The notes below the pieces were generated by a model. The model had not been told where the DNA came from, ran no database searches, and saw nothing but the letters and a program-made list of their open reading frames with translations. Shown in pieces: positions 18,306 through 27,767 of a DNA stretch of 64,000 nucleotides. Positions within the stretch are counted from its first letter, which is position 1. Each line of letters begins with the position of its first letter. Both the position numbers and the translations under genes were made by a program. This DNA is from Pelagihabitans pacificus (GTDB lineage Bacteria > Bacteroidota > Bacteroidia > Flavobacteriales > Flavobacteriaceae), in contig NZ_VIKU02000002.1 of assembly GCF_009371985.2 (NCBI RefSeq), positions 124,001 to 188,000 of the forward strand, written 5' to 3'.

Positions 18306-18977
18306 ATGGAGGAGGTTGTAACAATTTTAACGGTCGATGATCATAAGATGACCGCTTTAGGTTATAAGTATATTCTGGAAGATGCCGTTTTCGATGATTT
18401 TAGCGTGAGGGTCGAGGTAGCCAATGGCTATTTGGAAGGTGAAAAGAGAATTAAGGACGCTGAAGGCACCAAGCGGTACGATATCATCTTACTCGACATT
18501 CAACTATTTCCTGCGGAGGCCAAGGATCAACGAACCGGTCAGGATTTGGGCAAACTAGCGCGAAAACTGGTACCTGAGAGTAAAGTCGTCTTTATGTCCT
18601 CTTTTAGTGATAGTTATCGAATAAATAGCATATGCCAAGCGGTCAACCCCGATGGATATTTGGTAAAATCCGAGATAGACGAACTATCGCTGATCGATAT
18701 GGTCAAAACCGTGATATCCAAACCGCCTTACTATACCCACTTGGCTTTGGTCGCGGCCCGAAAAAATATCGCTCAGACCTTTAAGGTAGATGAGCATGAT
18801 CAGGCAATCCTTTATCAGCTATCGATAGGAACAAAGACCAAGGACATGACCTCGGTAATTCCGCTTTCCCAAGCGACTATTGATAATAGAAAACGCGCCT
18901 TGAAATTGAATTTCGGCGTTCCCGATAAAAATGATTTGGCCTTGATCGAAGAAGCCCGGAACAGAGGTTTTATCTAA
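18306..18977 (+). CDS. Response regulator, NarL-like with diverged HTH
   Basis: The 223-residue protein pairs with the upstream kinase (8-base gap). The receiver domain is intact: acidic pair Asp11/Asp12, phospho-acceptor Asp64 (IILLDIQL) and Lys121 (GYLVKSE). The C-terminal ~65 residues resemble a LuxR/GerE helix-turn-helix (DEHDQAILYQLSIGTKTKDMTSVIPLSQATIDNRKR), but the sequence differs from the standard consensus. It probably works as a phosphorylation-dependent transcription factor. Target genes are unknown. Confidence 0.9.
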   Translation: MEEVVTILTVDDHKMTALGYKYILEDAVFDDFSVRVEVANGYLEGEKRIKDAEGTKRYDIILLDIQLFPAEAKDQRTGQDLGKLARKLVPESKVVFMSSFSDSYRINSICQAVNPDGYLVKSEIDELSLIDMVKTVISKPPYYTHLALVAARKNIAQTFKVDEHDQAILYQLSIGTKTKDMTSVIPLSQATIDNRKRALKLNFGVPDKNDLALIEEARNRGFI

Positions 18978-19060
18978 AAAATTAGACGAAATACACCCAA
19001 TCAGGAAAAAAACCTAATTTTTCTAAGGTTTTTCTATAATGTACATGCCCATTTAACGGC

Positions 19061-19068
19061 TATTTTTG
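19061..19068 (+). promoter_or_regulatory. -7 box TATTTTTG
   Basis: A perfect TAnnTTTG ending one base before an ATG at 19070. Transcription from it would begin at about 19073-19075, after that ATG, which favours the in-frame start at 19100. No TTG at -33 distance was seen. Confidence 0.45.
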
Positions 19069-19099
19069 TATGGAGTTGAACCATTCGATAGCTGATTGT

Positions 19100-19777
19100 A
19101 TGTCGTTGCACCTAGATAACTTCAAAAACCAACCTCCCATCTCTGTCATTGAAGACAATGATATTGCTGGGCTTTTTATGTTCAAAAAGAGCTTGGAAAA
19201 ACTCTTTTTCTCCGAGGTGGTCATCAGAAATAGTGCCACTGAGGGCCAAACGGTAAAATTGATTATCGAGGTTTCGTGTAACTTCAACCTGATTGAAGGT
19301 ATGACCAATCTAGAGCAAAATATTTGGGCTCAGTGTTTCAATGTTGAAGGTAGTTTCGAAAATTCCCGGTTTTATAATTTAGTCCGACAACTGCAACTGC
19401 TCAACAACTTTGAAATCGATGTGGAAGAATTTTCCATTATCTTCAACGATTGCAATTTGATTATTAACAAAATCTATGAGGGTAGCATCCCCGAGCAGCT
19501 GGGTTCCATTTTAACCAAGGTATCCCAGCACTATGTAAATCTTACCAAAAATTATTTAGAGGTTCCCTTTGAAATATTTATTCCAATTTTCGAGGAAATA
19601 AACAAAACCAACGAAGCTGATTCCCCACCCTTTAAAAGTGTTGAATTGGAAAAACAGAGAAAGAAAGCTTACTTCAACTATTGGGGGCTTTATTTCTATT
19701 CTGAAGACGATGGTTTGGTCTATACCCTACAAGAGGCATCGATTATCTCGGGTGAACTCAATATGTTGACCGAATAA
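19100..19777 (+). CDS. Uncharacterised soluble protein
   Basis: I do not recognise this protein (225 residues from 19100, or 235 from 19070). It has no signal peptide or membrane segment, is acidic, and appears mixed alpha/beta. Notable stretches are FKKSLEKLFFSEVVIRNSA, the hydrophobic strand FSIIFNDCNLIINKIYEG, and a C-terminal region ending in QEASIISGELNMLTE. The start at 19100 is preferred because a -7 box abuts the ATG at 19070. It follows the kinase-regulator pair on the same strand after a ~120-base gap, so it may be a target or partner of that system. That link is by position only. Confidence 0.7.
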   Translation: MSLHLDNFKNQPPISVIEDNDIAGLFMFKKSLEKLFFSEVVIRNSATEGQTVKLIIEVSCNFNLIEGMTNLEQNIWAQCFNVEGSFENSRFYNLVRQLQLLNNFEIDVEEFSIIFNDCNLIINKIYEGSIPEQLGSILTKVSQHYVNLTKNYLEVPFEIFIPIFEEINKTNEADSPPFKSVELEKQRKKAYFNYWGLYFYSEDDGLVYTLQEASIISGELNMLTE

Positions 19778-19799
19778 TCGTTCCCCCATGCCTTTTCTT

Positions 19800-21074
19800 C
19801 TAGGCATTAAAAAGAGGTCTCCCCTGCATTAATTCATTCACTTCGCCTTTCACCTCTTTAAGCTCCTGTTCATTTTCTGAATTCATCAACACCCGATCTA
19901 CCAGATCTACGATATTATTCATATCAGTTTCCTTCAACCCGCGAGTCGTAATGGCAGCGGTGCCAAAGCGTATTCCCGAAGTAACGAAAGGAGACTTATC
20001 GTCGAAAGGAACCATATTCTTATTGGCCGTAATATCTGCCTTGACCAACGCGGCCTCCGCATCTTTCCCCGAGATATGCTTGTTCCTCAAATCGATTAGC
20101 ATCATGTGGTTATCGGTACCTCCCGAAATAAGATGGTACCCTTTCGCTACAAAAGCTGCCGCCATTGCGGCGGCATTTTTCTTAACCTGAAGCATGTACC
20201 GTAAAAAATCATCTGAAAGCGCCTCTCCGAATGCAATGGCCTTGGCCGCGATAATATGTTCCAACGGACCGCCCTGATTACCGGGGAACACCGCTAGGTT
20301 CAAGAGCGCCGACATTTTTCGCAGCTTTCCATTCTTCAACTTAATTCCGAAAGGATTGTCGAAATCCTCACCCATCAGAATGAGTCCGCCCCTAGGTCCT
20401 CTTAAGGTCTTATGGGTGGTGGTCGTTACAATATGGCAATGTGGTAAGGGATCGTTCAAAATCCCTTTGGCTATCAACCCGGATGGGTGGGAAATATCGG
20501 CCAATAACAAGGCACCCACACTATCTGCGATCTCGCGAAACCTCTTAAAGTCCATGTCCCTGGAATAAGCAGAAGCCCCGGCAATGATCATCTTGGGTCT
20601 TTCCTTATCGGCTATTTCTTGTATGTTGTCGTAGTTCAACAGTCCCGTCTCCTCCTCTACCCCATAAAAAACAGGGTTGTAGAGACGTCCGGAGAAGTTC
20701 ACGGGAGATCCATGGGTCAAATGTCCACCATGGGAAAGGTCAAAGCCTAAAATCTTATCGCCAGGTTGTAGACAGGCATGATATACCGACGCATTTGCCT
20801 GGGACCCTGAATGCGGTTGTACGTTTGCATAGGCCGCTCCGAAAAGCTCCTTGGCACGATCAATTGCAATCTGTTCAATAATATCGACAATTTCACAACC
20901 TCCATAGTACCGTTTCCCGGGATACCCCTCGGCATATTTGTTCGTCAGTACCGAACCGGCAGCCTCCATTACCTGTGGACTGGTAAAATTTTCCGAAGCA
21001 ATGAGCTCTATCCCTTGGGTTTGGCGTTCCTCTTCAGCCGCTATGAGGTCAAAAATTTGATTGTCGCGTTGCAT
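19800..21074 (-). CDS. glyA: Serine hydroxymethyltransferase
   Basis: The 424-residue PLP enzyme has the normal length and motifs. The PLP lysine is Lys222 in [14 protein letters not shown]; substrate and cofactor motifs [16 protein letters not shown] and [11 protein letters not shown] are present. It interconverts serine and glycine and makes 5,10-methylene-tetrahydrofolate. A small difference from many SHMTs is [13 protein letters not shown] where ADIAHxAGL is common. It is divergent from fahA, with a -7 box in the shared ~110-base region. Confidence 0.97.
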   Translation of the reverse strand: MQRDNQIFDLIAAEEERQTQGIELIASENFTSPQVMEAAGSVLTNKYAEGYPGKRYYGGCEIVDIIEQIAIDRAKELFGAAYANVQPHSGSQANASVYHACLQPGDKILGFDLSHGGHLTHGSPVNFSGRLYNPVFYGVEEETGLLNYDNIQEIADKERPKMIIAGASAYSRDMDFKRFREIADSVGALLLADISHPSGLIAKGILNDPLPHCHIVTTTTHKTLRGPRGGLILMGEDFDNPFGIKLKNGKLRKMSALLNLAVFPGNQGGPLEHIIAAKAIAFGEALSDDFLRYMLQVKKNAAAMAAAFVAKGYHLISGGTDNHMMLIDLRNKHISGKDAEAALVKADITANKNMVPFDDKSPFVTSGIRFGTAAITTRGLKETDMNNIVDLVDRVLMNSENEQELKEVKGEVNELMQGRPLFNA

Positions 21075-21100
21075 ATTGAAAGTTTGTGTTAAATGAGTCG

Positions 21101-21108
21101 CAAAAATA
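21101..21108 (-). promoter_or_regulatory. -7 box of glyA
   Basis: TATTTTTG on the minus strand, 27 bases before the glyA ATG. No clear -33 TTG. Confidence 0.45.
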
Positions 21109-21185
21109 CAAATTGGCCGTAGTTAATAGGTATAAAATAATATATTTGATAAGGATTTTATTAAACAACAATTAACAATTTATGT

Positions 21186-22469
21186 ATGCCCTGGAACACT
21201 AATGATCCTCAAATAAATTCATGGCTACCCGTGCCCGAAAACTCTGATTTCCCTATCCAAAATATTCCTTTTGGGGTATTCCTCACAAGGGATGATATCA
21301 TTACCATCGGCACCCGAATTGGGGACCATGCCATCGACTTGGGTGCCCTACATCAATTAGGCTATTTCGAGGGCATCCCCTTGACCGATGATATTTTCCT
21401 ACAGGATACCTTGAACGATTTTATTTCGGACGGAAAGAAAACGTGGCGTTTGGTACGGAATAGAATTAGTGAAATCTTTGATGTCGAAAATAAGACCTTA
21501 CAACAAAACGACGATCACAGGAATACTGTACTGTTCTCCATGGATGAGATTGAAATGCAGCTTCCAGTGCAGATTGGCGACTATACCGACTTTTACTCGA
21601 GCAAAGAGCATGCTACCAATGTTGGAAGCATGTTTCGAGATCCCGACAAGGCATTAATGCCTAACTGGTTGCATATCCCGGTAGGCTACCATGGACGAAG
21701 CTCTACCATTGTACCCAGTGGCACACCTATTCGAAGACCCAAGGGACAGACGCTACCCAAGGGTGCCGACACTCCGGTTTTTGGTCCTTCGAAAAGGGTT
21801 GATTTCGAATTGGAAATGGCCTTTATCACCACCGACGCGAATGTGCTGGGCGAGCCTGTCCCTATCGATGAGGCGGAAGACTATATTTTTGGACTGGTAC
21901 TTTTTAATGATTGGAGTGCACGGGACATTCAGAAGTGGGAATACGTTCCTCTGGGACCTTTTCTTGCAAAAAACTTTGCTTCCAGTATTTCCCCATGGAT
22001 TGTGACCTTGGATGCGCTGGAACCTTTTCGGGTGCAAAGCCCAACGCAACATCCCACTCCGTTACCCTATCTTCAGCAAAAGGGCCTTCACAGTTTCGAT
22101 ATCAAACTGGAAGTGGCGATTACTCCTGAAAATGGCCAACCCAATACGGTAAGCCGATCGAATTTCAAATTTATGTATTGGACAATGGCCCAACAATTGG
22201 CCCATCATACCATAAACGGATGTAAGATCAATAGTGGGGACATGCTGGGGAGCGGCACTATTTCGGGGTCCACTCCCGACTCGTATGGGTCAATGCTCGA
22301 ACTGGCCTGGCAGGGAACCAAACCCATACAGCTCAGTGATGGGAGCAAACGTAGTTTCATCGAAGATAATGACACCGTAATAATGAGGGGCTATTGCGAA
22401 AAAGATGGAATGCGCATCGGTTTCGGGGAGGTAAGTACCAAGCTACTTCCGGCCTTTACAAACAAGTAA
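21186..22469 (+). CDS. fahA: Fumarylacetoacetase
   Basis: The 427-residue protein has the two-domain FAH structure: a small N-terminal SH3-like domain and the C-terminal catalytic fold. Metal and catalytic residues are visible in DYTDFYSSKEHATNVG, VDFELEMAFI, LFNDWSARDIQ and LGPFLAKNF. The C-terminal block GDMLGSGTISGSTPDS is also typical. It cleaves fumarylacetoacetate to fumarate and acetoacetate, the last step of tyrosine/phenylalanine breakdown. The other pathway genes are not adjacent. Of two ATGs (21182 and 21186) only 21186 is in frame. Confidence 0.95.
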   Translation: MPWNTNDPQINSWLPVPENSDFPIQNIPFGVFLTRDDIITIGTRIGDHAIDLGALHQLGYFEGIPLTDDIFLQDTLNDFISDGKKTWRLVRNRISEIFDVENKTLQQNDDHRNTVLFSMDEIEMQLPVQIGDYTDFYSSKEHATNVGSMFRDPDKALMPNWLHIPVGYHGRSSTIVPSGTPIRRPKGQTLPKGADTPVFGPSKRVDFELEMAFITTDANVLGEPVPIDEAEDYIFGLVLFNDWSARDIQKWEYVPLGPFLAKNFASSISPWIVTLDALEPFRVQSPTQHPTPLPYLQQKGLHSFDIKLEVAITPENGQPNTVSRSNFKFMYWTMAQQLAHHTINGCKINSGDMLGSGTISGSTPDSYGSMLELAWQGTKPIQLSDGSKRSFIEDNDTVIMRGYCEKDGMRIGFGEVSTKLLPAFTNK

Positions 22470-22590
22470 AGTATCCCATTTATACATTTTTGGCGATAGA
22501 ATACGATATTTCATCGTTTTGCGTTGTATACAAACACAATTTTGGCATGGCTGTTGAAATTGGGCATGTATAATCGTAAAAACTACCGTC

Positions 22591-23778
22591 ATGAAAAAAA
22601 TATTATTCTCCGGAATATTTTCGTTCCTATTACTTGCCTGTGGAGGAGTAAAAAAGACACAAGAGGCTGTCAATAGCGGCAATTACGGAAATGCAATCGA
22701 CAAATCGATCCGTAATTTGGTCGGGAACAAATCAAAAAAGGGCAATCAGCCATACATCCTTTTACTAGAAGAGGCCTATCAGAAGAATACCGAACGTGAA
22801 CTACAACGAATCGCCTTTTTGGAAAAAGAGGAGAATCCTGCAAATTATGAAGCGATCTTTAAGGGATATTCGAAGCTTCGTACCATCCAACAACGAATAA
22901 GGCCACTTTTGCCCCTTTACATCATCGAGGAAAACAGGGATGCAAAATTCTCGTTTAGGAATTATGAAAACGAGCTGTTGGACGCCAAAGATCAGCTCTC
23001 TGAATATCTTTATGACAATGCATCGGATTTGTTAGAAAATGCCACCAACAAACAGGACTATCGTAAAGCATACGATGATTTTACCTATTTGAACGAAATC
23101 AACCCTGGTTTTGAGGATACGAAACAGCGGATGGAGGAAGCTCATGCGAAAGGCTTGGACTACGTGAAAGTAGCAATGGTGAACGAGACAGATCAAATTA
23201 TTCCCGAAAGACTTCAAGAGGAATTATTGAATTTCAATACCTATGGACTGGATGAATTATGGACCCGATACCATACCACCATCTTACCTAACGTTGCTTA
23301 TGATTATGATATGCAGGTCGCTTTCAGGGAAATAAATATTTCTCCGGAACAGGTAAATGAGAAACAGATCATCAAGGAGAAGCAGGTCAAAGATGGCTAC
23401 CGATATGCTGTAGACACCAACGGTAACGTCGTGCGGGATAGCCTCGGCAACAAAATCAAGATAGACAACTTTAAAACGGTCCGATGCGATTTCTACCAGT
23501 TTACCCAATTCAAGGCTGCGCAAGTAACCGGTCAGGTTCGATACAAAGACCTAAGTACCGAACAGGAAATCAATTCTTATCCGTTATCGAGTGAATTCGT
23601 TTTTGAACATGTCTACGCCGATTACAATGGGGACAAAAGAGCCCTGGACACCGATTTGGTCCCGTTGCTCAATCTTGCGGCCGTCCCATTTCCCACCAAT
23701 GAGCAAATGGTGTATGATGCAGGTGAAGATTTAAAGTCCAGATTAAAGAATATCATTCTCAGACATCGATTCAATTAA
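22591..23778 (+). CDS. Conserved Bacteroidota lipoprotein, function unknown
   Basis: The 395-residue lipoprotein has a clear signal with lipobox LLAC (Cys17). The N-terminal half is helical and contains TPR-like helices (NSGNYGNAIDKSIRNLVG, KQDYRKAYDDFTYLNEINPGF). The C-terminal half is beta-rich (VRCDFYQFTQFKAAQVTGQVRYKDL...). I recognise it only as a conserved hypothetical lipoprotein of Flavobacteriia. The location is probably periplasmic, anchored to a membrane. A strong terminator follows directly. Confidence 0.82.
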   Translation: MKKILFSGIFSFLLLACGGVKKTQEAVNSGNYGNAIDKSIRNLVGNKSKKGNQPYILLLEEAYQKNTERELQRIAFLEKEENPANYEAIFKGYSKLRTIQQRIRPLLPLYIIEENRDAKFSFRNYENELLDAKDQLSEYLYDNASDLLENATNKQDYRKAYDDFTYLNEINPGFEDTKQRMEEAHAKGLDYVKVAMVNETDQIIPERLQEELLNFNTYGLDELWTRYHTTILPNVAYDYDMQVAFREINISPEQVNEKQIIKEKQVKDGYRYAVDTNGNVVRDSLGNKIKIDNFKTVRCDFYQFTQFKAAQVTGQVRYKDLSTEQEINSYPLSSEFVFEHVYADYNGDKRALDTDLVPLLNLAAVPFPTNEQMVYDAGEDLKSRLKNIILRHRFN

Positions 23779-23782
23779 TTGG

Positions 23783-23810
23783 AAAGGGCGCCTTTTGGCG
23801 CCCTTTTTTT
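23783..23810 (+). terminator. Rho-independent terminator
   Basis: A perfect 10-bp GC-rich stem AAAGGGCGCC / GGCGCCCTTT (23783-23792 / 23797-23806), a TTTT loop, and a T-run to 23810. It sits between the lipoprotein gene and the convergent ytxJ. Confidence 0.93.
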
Positions 23811-23811
23811 C

Positions 23812-24207
23812 TTAAAGATACCTTTCCAAATCTACTTCCGTAATCGCTCCATGGGAGGCATGCGCGACCACTGTTCCATTTCGTATCACCAGTAATTGGG
23901 GTGACTGATGTACGACCTGAAAATGATGGCCGATCTCATTTGAAACCTCACGGTACGCATGTATGTCAAGGTAATACAAGTCGATTTGATCATTCGTAAA
24001 ACGATAATTTCCTCCGAACAGGTTCATCACCATCCGGCTAATGCCGCAAGTGTTGGAATGCTTAAAGATCAGTTGGGTTTTGGAACTTGATTTCTGGCCA
24101 ATCTCGCTTAATTGGTCCAAGGAAGTTAAAGGAATCCAGGGTACAACTTTCTTGGCCGTCTTCTCTTTTTCACCTTTCCCTCCAAATAAACTATCGAATA
24201 CACCCAT
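23812..24207 (-). CDS. ytxJ: YtxJ-like bacillithiol-system redox protein
   Basis: The 131-residue thioredoxin-fold protein matches the YtxJ family. After a Lys-rich N-terminus (GVFDSLFGGKGEKEK), the fold has the single-cysteine active site HSNTCGIS (a CxxS-type monothiol arrangement) and the cis-Pro region HQSPQLLVIRNG. Family members are proposed monothiol bacilliredoxins that remove bacillithiol from proteins. The function is inferred from the family. It is cytoplasmic and converges with the preceding lipoprotein gene. Confidence 0.88.
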   Translation of the reverse strand: MGVFDSLFGGKGEKEKTAKKVVPWIPLTSLDQLSEIGQKSSSKTQLIFKHSNTCGISRMVMNLFGGNYRFTNDQIDLYYLDIHAYREVSNEIGHHFQVVHQSPQLLVIRNGTVVAHASHGAITEVDLERYL

Positions 24208-24410
24208 ACTTTATAAACTACTAATTACTGTTATTTCCAACGTAACCGGGTCGTCATACTTCTAAAAAACGAAGCCGGCCCATCACTCACAGACTGCCGT
24301 AATGTCTTGCTATTGCCGTGTTTAACCGTCATTTTGTCTGCTTGACCTCGTTGGTAAGATTATTGACCTTTAAGAATCAAAAATAGACAATAACGGCAAA
24401 AAAATAAATC
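24208..24410. other. Intergenic region between ytxJ and clpB
   Basis: About 200 bases separate these divergent genes. No CIRCE-type inverted repeat and no perfect TAnnTTTG box was found upstream of clpB, so its heat-shock control is not evident from sequence. Confidence 0.4.
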
Positions 24411-27011
24411 ATGAATAGTAACAATTATACCATAAAATCACAAGAAGCCTTGCAACTGGCGCAACAGCTCGCACAAGGTATGGGTCATCAGCAGATAGAG
24501 AACGAACATCTTTTCAAGGCCATCCTAGAGGTCGATGAAAACGTGGTTCCGTTTATCCTGAAGAAGCTCAATGTGAACGTTTCCTTAGTACAACAGATTC
24601 TGGAAAAGGAGCTCGAAAGCTTTCCGAAAGTTTCTGGCGGAAATCTCATGTTTTCGAACGAAGCGGGCAAAACGGTGAACGAAGCCAACATCATCGCCAA
24701 AAAAATGGAAGATGAATTCGTTTCCATAGAGCATCTTTTTTTGGCCATTTTTAAGTCCAAGAGTAAAATCGCCCGAATCCTGAAAGACCAAGGTGTCACC
24801 GAAAAAGACCTTAAGGTCGCGATAGATGAGCTACGAAAAGGCGGCAAGGTAACCTCACAAAGTGCCGAGGATACCTATAATTCCCTAGATAAATATGCCA
24901 AAAACCTAAATCGGTTGGCAGATAGCGGCAAGTTAGATCCGGTCATTGGACGGGATGAGGAAATTCGCCGAATTTTACAGATTTTATCAAGAAGAACCAA
25001 GAATAACCCCATGTTGGTCGGTGAACCCGGAGTGGGTAAAACGGCTATTGCCGAAGGCCTCGCCCATCGTATCGTTCAAGGTGATATTCCAGAGAATTTA
25101 AAAGACAAGGTCATTTACTCGCTCGATATGGGTGCCTTGATCGCGGGGGCTAAATACAAAGGTGAATTTGAGGAACGACTCAAGTCGGTCATTAAAGAAG
25201 TGGTTTCGTCAGATGGTAACATTGTCTTGTTCATCGATGAGATCCATACATTGGTAGGTGCAGGTGGCGGTCAAGGTGCCATGGACGCGGCAAACATCCT
25301 TAAACCTGCCTTGGCACGTGGGGAGCTTCGCGCCATAGGGGCAACCACCTTGGATGAATACCAGAAGTATTTCGAGAAAGACAAGGCGCTGGAACGCCGC
25401 TTTCAAAAGGTTATGGTCGACGAACCCGATACCGAGAGTGCCATATCTATTCTAAGGGGTATCAAGGAAAAGTATGAGGCCCATCATAAGGTACGCATCA
25501 AAGACGAGGCGGTCATTGCAGCGGTAGAACTTTCACAGCGTTATATCACGAACCGTTTTCTGCCCGATAAGGCCATTGACCTAATGGACGAAGCGGCCTC
25601 CAAATTGCGAATGGAAATTAATTCAAAACCCGAGGAACTCGATGTGCTCGACCGGAAAATCATGCAATTGGAAATCGAGATCGAGGCCATTAAACGTGAA
25701 GAAGACCACGCAAAGTTAAAGTTGCTCAATGTAGACCTTGCTAATTTAAAGGAAGAACGCAACCAGATTTTTGCCCAATGGGAAAGTGAAAAAACGGTGG
25801 TCGATAACATTCAGCAGACCAAGCAGGATATCGAAAACTATAAGCTTGAGGCTGAACGGGCCGAACGGGAAGGTGACTACGGCAAAGTAGCGGAACTACG
25901 CTACGGAAAGACCAAAGAAGCACAAGAAAGGCTTGAATTACTCCAAAAGGAATTGGCAGAACAGCAAAGCAGCGGCGTATTGATCAAGGAAGAGGTCACA
26001 AACGAAGATATTGCCGAGGTAGTTGCTAAATGGACTGGTATCCCCGTAACCAAAATGTTGCAGAGCGAAAGGGAAAAGTTGTTAAAACTGGAAGAAGTGC
26101 TTCATAAACGCGTTGTGGGACAAGAAGAGGCGATTCAAGCCGTATCCGATGCGATTCGTAGAAGCAGGGCTGGCTTGCAAGACGCAAAGCGTCCGATTGG
26201 TTCCTTTCTTTTTTTGGGAACTACCGGTGTCGGAAAAACGGAGCTGGCAAAGACCTTGGCGGCCTACTTGTTCGATGATGAAAACGCCATGACCCGCATC
26301 GATATGAGTGAGTATCAAGAAAGGCACTCCGTGAGTCGACTGGTAGGTGCCCCTCCAGGATATGTAGGCTATGATGAAGGTGGTCAATTGACCGAAGCGG
26401 TTCGGCGCAGACCCTATTCGGTGGTTTTATTGGACGAAATTGAAAAAGCCCATCCTGATACTTTTAATATTCTTTTGCAGGTATTGGACGAAGGAAGATT
26501 GACCGACAATAAAGGTCGGGTGGCCGATTTTAAGAATACCATTATTATCATGACCAGCAATATGGGTAGTCATATAATACAAGAGCAGTTCGAAAACAGT
26601 AATGACATCTATAGCGCTACTGAAACCGCTCGCATCGAGGTCCTGGGTTTGTTGCGCAAAACAATACGACCTGAATTTCTTAACAGAATCGATGACATTA
26701 TTATGTTCACACCATTGAGCGAGGAAGATATCACCAAAATCGTTTCCTTACAGCTAGCTCAATTGAAAAAAATGTTGAACAAACAACACATTACCATTGA
26801 TGCGACGGAAGAGGCGATCGCGTATCTTGCGAAGAAAGGGTACGATCCCCAATACGGCGCTAGACCTATTAAAAGGGTAATTCAGAAAGAGGTGCTCAAT
26901 AACCTTTCAAAAGAATTGCTCAGCGGTACCATTAAGGCAGATAGTATTGTACTTATCGATTCGTTTGAGGATTCCTTGGTATTTCGAAATCAAAACGAGT
27001 TGGTGGAATAA
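24411..27011 (+). CDS. clpB: ATP-dependent chaperone ClpB
   Basis: The 866-residue Hsp100 disaggregase has all ClpB domains. These are a Clp N-domain (1-145), AAA1 with Walker A GEPGVGKT (about 204) and Walker [10 protein letters not shown], the coiled-coil middle domain typical of ClpB (about 400-530), AAA2 with GTTGVGKTE (about 603), and a C-terminal D2-small domain. It works with DnaK to dissolve protein aggregates. The gene is monocistronic with a strong terminator downstream. Confidence 0.98.
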   Translation: MNSNNYTIKSQEALQLAQQLAQGMGHQQIENEHLFKAILEVDENVVPFILKKLNVNVSLVQQILEKELESFPKVSGGNLMFSNEAGKTVNEANIIAKKMEDEFVSIEHLFLAIFKSKSKIARILKDQGVTEKDLKVAIDELRKGGKVTSQSAEDTYNSLDKYAKNLNRLADSGKLDPVIGRDEEIRRILQILSRRTKNNPMLVGEPGVGKTAIAEGLAHRIVQGDIPENLKDKVIYSLDMGALIAGAKYKGEFEERLKSVIKEVVSSDGNIVLFIDEIHTLVGAGGGQGAMDAANILKPALARGELRAIGATTLDEYQKYFEKDKALERRFQKVMVDEPDTESAISILRGIKEKYEAHHKVRIKDEAVIAAVELSQRYITNRFLPDKAIDLMDEAASKLRMEINSKPEELDVLDRKIMQLEIEIEAIKREEDHAKLKLLNVDLANLKEERNQIFAQWESEKTVVDNIQQTKQDIENYKLEAERAEREGDYGKVAELRYGKTKEAQERLELLQKELAEQQSSGVLIKEEVTNEDIAEVVAKWTGIPVTKMLQSEREKLLKLEEVLHKRVVGQEEAIQAVSDAIRRSRAGLQDAKRPIGSFLFLGTTGVGKTELAKTLAAYLFDDENAMTRIDMSEYQERHSVSRLVGAPPGYVGYDEGGQLTEAVRRRPYSVVLLDEIEKAHPDTFNILLQVLDEGRLTDNKGRVADFKNTIIIMTSNMGSHIIQEQFENSNDIYSATETARIEVLGLLRKTIRPEFLNRIDDIIMFTPLSEEDITKIVSLQLAQLKKMLNKQHITIDATEEAIAYLAKKGYDPQYGARPIKRVIQKEVLNNLSKELLSGTIKADSIVLIDSFEDSLVFRNQNELVE

Positions 27012-27046
27012 ATGGGCAAATTGACAATTTTATCTAGAATTTTTGT

Positions 27047-27080
27047 AAAAAGAGCGGTCAAAAATTGACCGCTCTTTTTT
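27047..27080 (+). terminator. Rho-independent terminator after clpB
   Basis: A 15-bp perfect stem (27047-27061 / 27065-27079, core GAGCGGTCAA) with an AAA loop and a T-run. Confidence 0.93.
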
Positions 27081-27141
27081 ATCCTCGGTATATACCATAC
27101 AGTATATAATTTTTTTATCTTCGTAGGAAATTGCTTGAAAT

Positions 27142-27738
27142 ATGTCTACCAAAGCCGAACGAACCACAGCCTATATTATTGAAACCGTAGCCCCCGTATT
27201 CAACAAGCATGGATTTGCAGGAACGAGCATGAGTGACCTCACCGAGGCTACCGGCTTGACCAAAGGGGCTCTATATGGTAATTTCGAAAATAAGGAGGCC
27301 CTGGCCTTGGCGGCTTTCGAATACAACAGCAAACGCTTGCTGGAAGCAATCGATGAACAGTTAGACAGCGCGGATAATGCCCTTGACCGGATTTTTAAAC
27401 TGACCGACTTTTACCGCTCCTATAACGAATTTACAGAGTCTATGGGAGGATGCCCAGTATTAAACGTAGGGGTAGATGCCCTTCACAACAATAGGATGTT
27501 GAGCGCGGCCACTAAAGAAACCATTAAAACCATTGAGGGTAAAATCGCCTTGGTTTTTGAGAAAGGGGTCAGCAATGGTGAATTACGATTACCTGTGACT
27601 CCCCTGCAATTCGCCAAACAACTATTTACGATGCTACAAGGTGCTGTCTCAATGGCCACCATGACCGGGGATCGAAAGTACTTGCTTAATACGGTCGCCT
27701 ATCTAGAGCAACTAATAAAAAGAGAACTCAAGAAATAG
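27142..27738 (+). CDS. TetR/AcrR family transcriptional regulator
   Basis: The 198-residue protein has the N-terminal TetR helix-turn-helix (GTSMSDLTEATGLTKGALYGNFENKEALALAAF, about 29-61). A helical C-terminal ligand domain follows, with MGGCPVLNVGVDA, as in the YxaF/LmrA-like group. It usually acts as a repressor that releases DNA on small-ligand binding. No efflux or target operon adjoins it: the next gene is convergent. An imperfect -7 box (TATCTTCG) lies about 20 bases before the start. Confidence 0.92.
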   Translation: MSTKAERTTAYIIETVAPVFNKHGFAGTSMSDLTEATGLTKGALYGNFENKEALALAAFEYNSKRLLEAIDEQLDSADNALDRIFKLTDFYRSYNEFTESMGGCPVLNVGVDALHNNRMLSAATKETIKTIEGKIALVFEKGVSNGELRLPVTPLQFAKQLFTMLQGAVSMATMTGDRKYLLNTVAYLEQLIKRELKK

Positions 27739-27767
27739 GTACATTAAAAAACCAATGGCTAGGTTCT

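Noticed and set aside
19788-19807. ATGCCT/AGGCAT hairpin between the unknown gene and glyA
   Set aside because: A six-bp stem overlapping the glyA stop, with no T-run on either side; not a convincing terminator.
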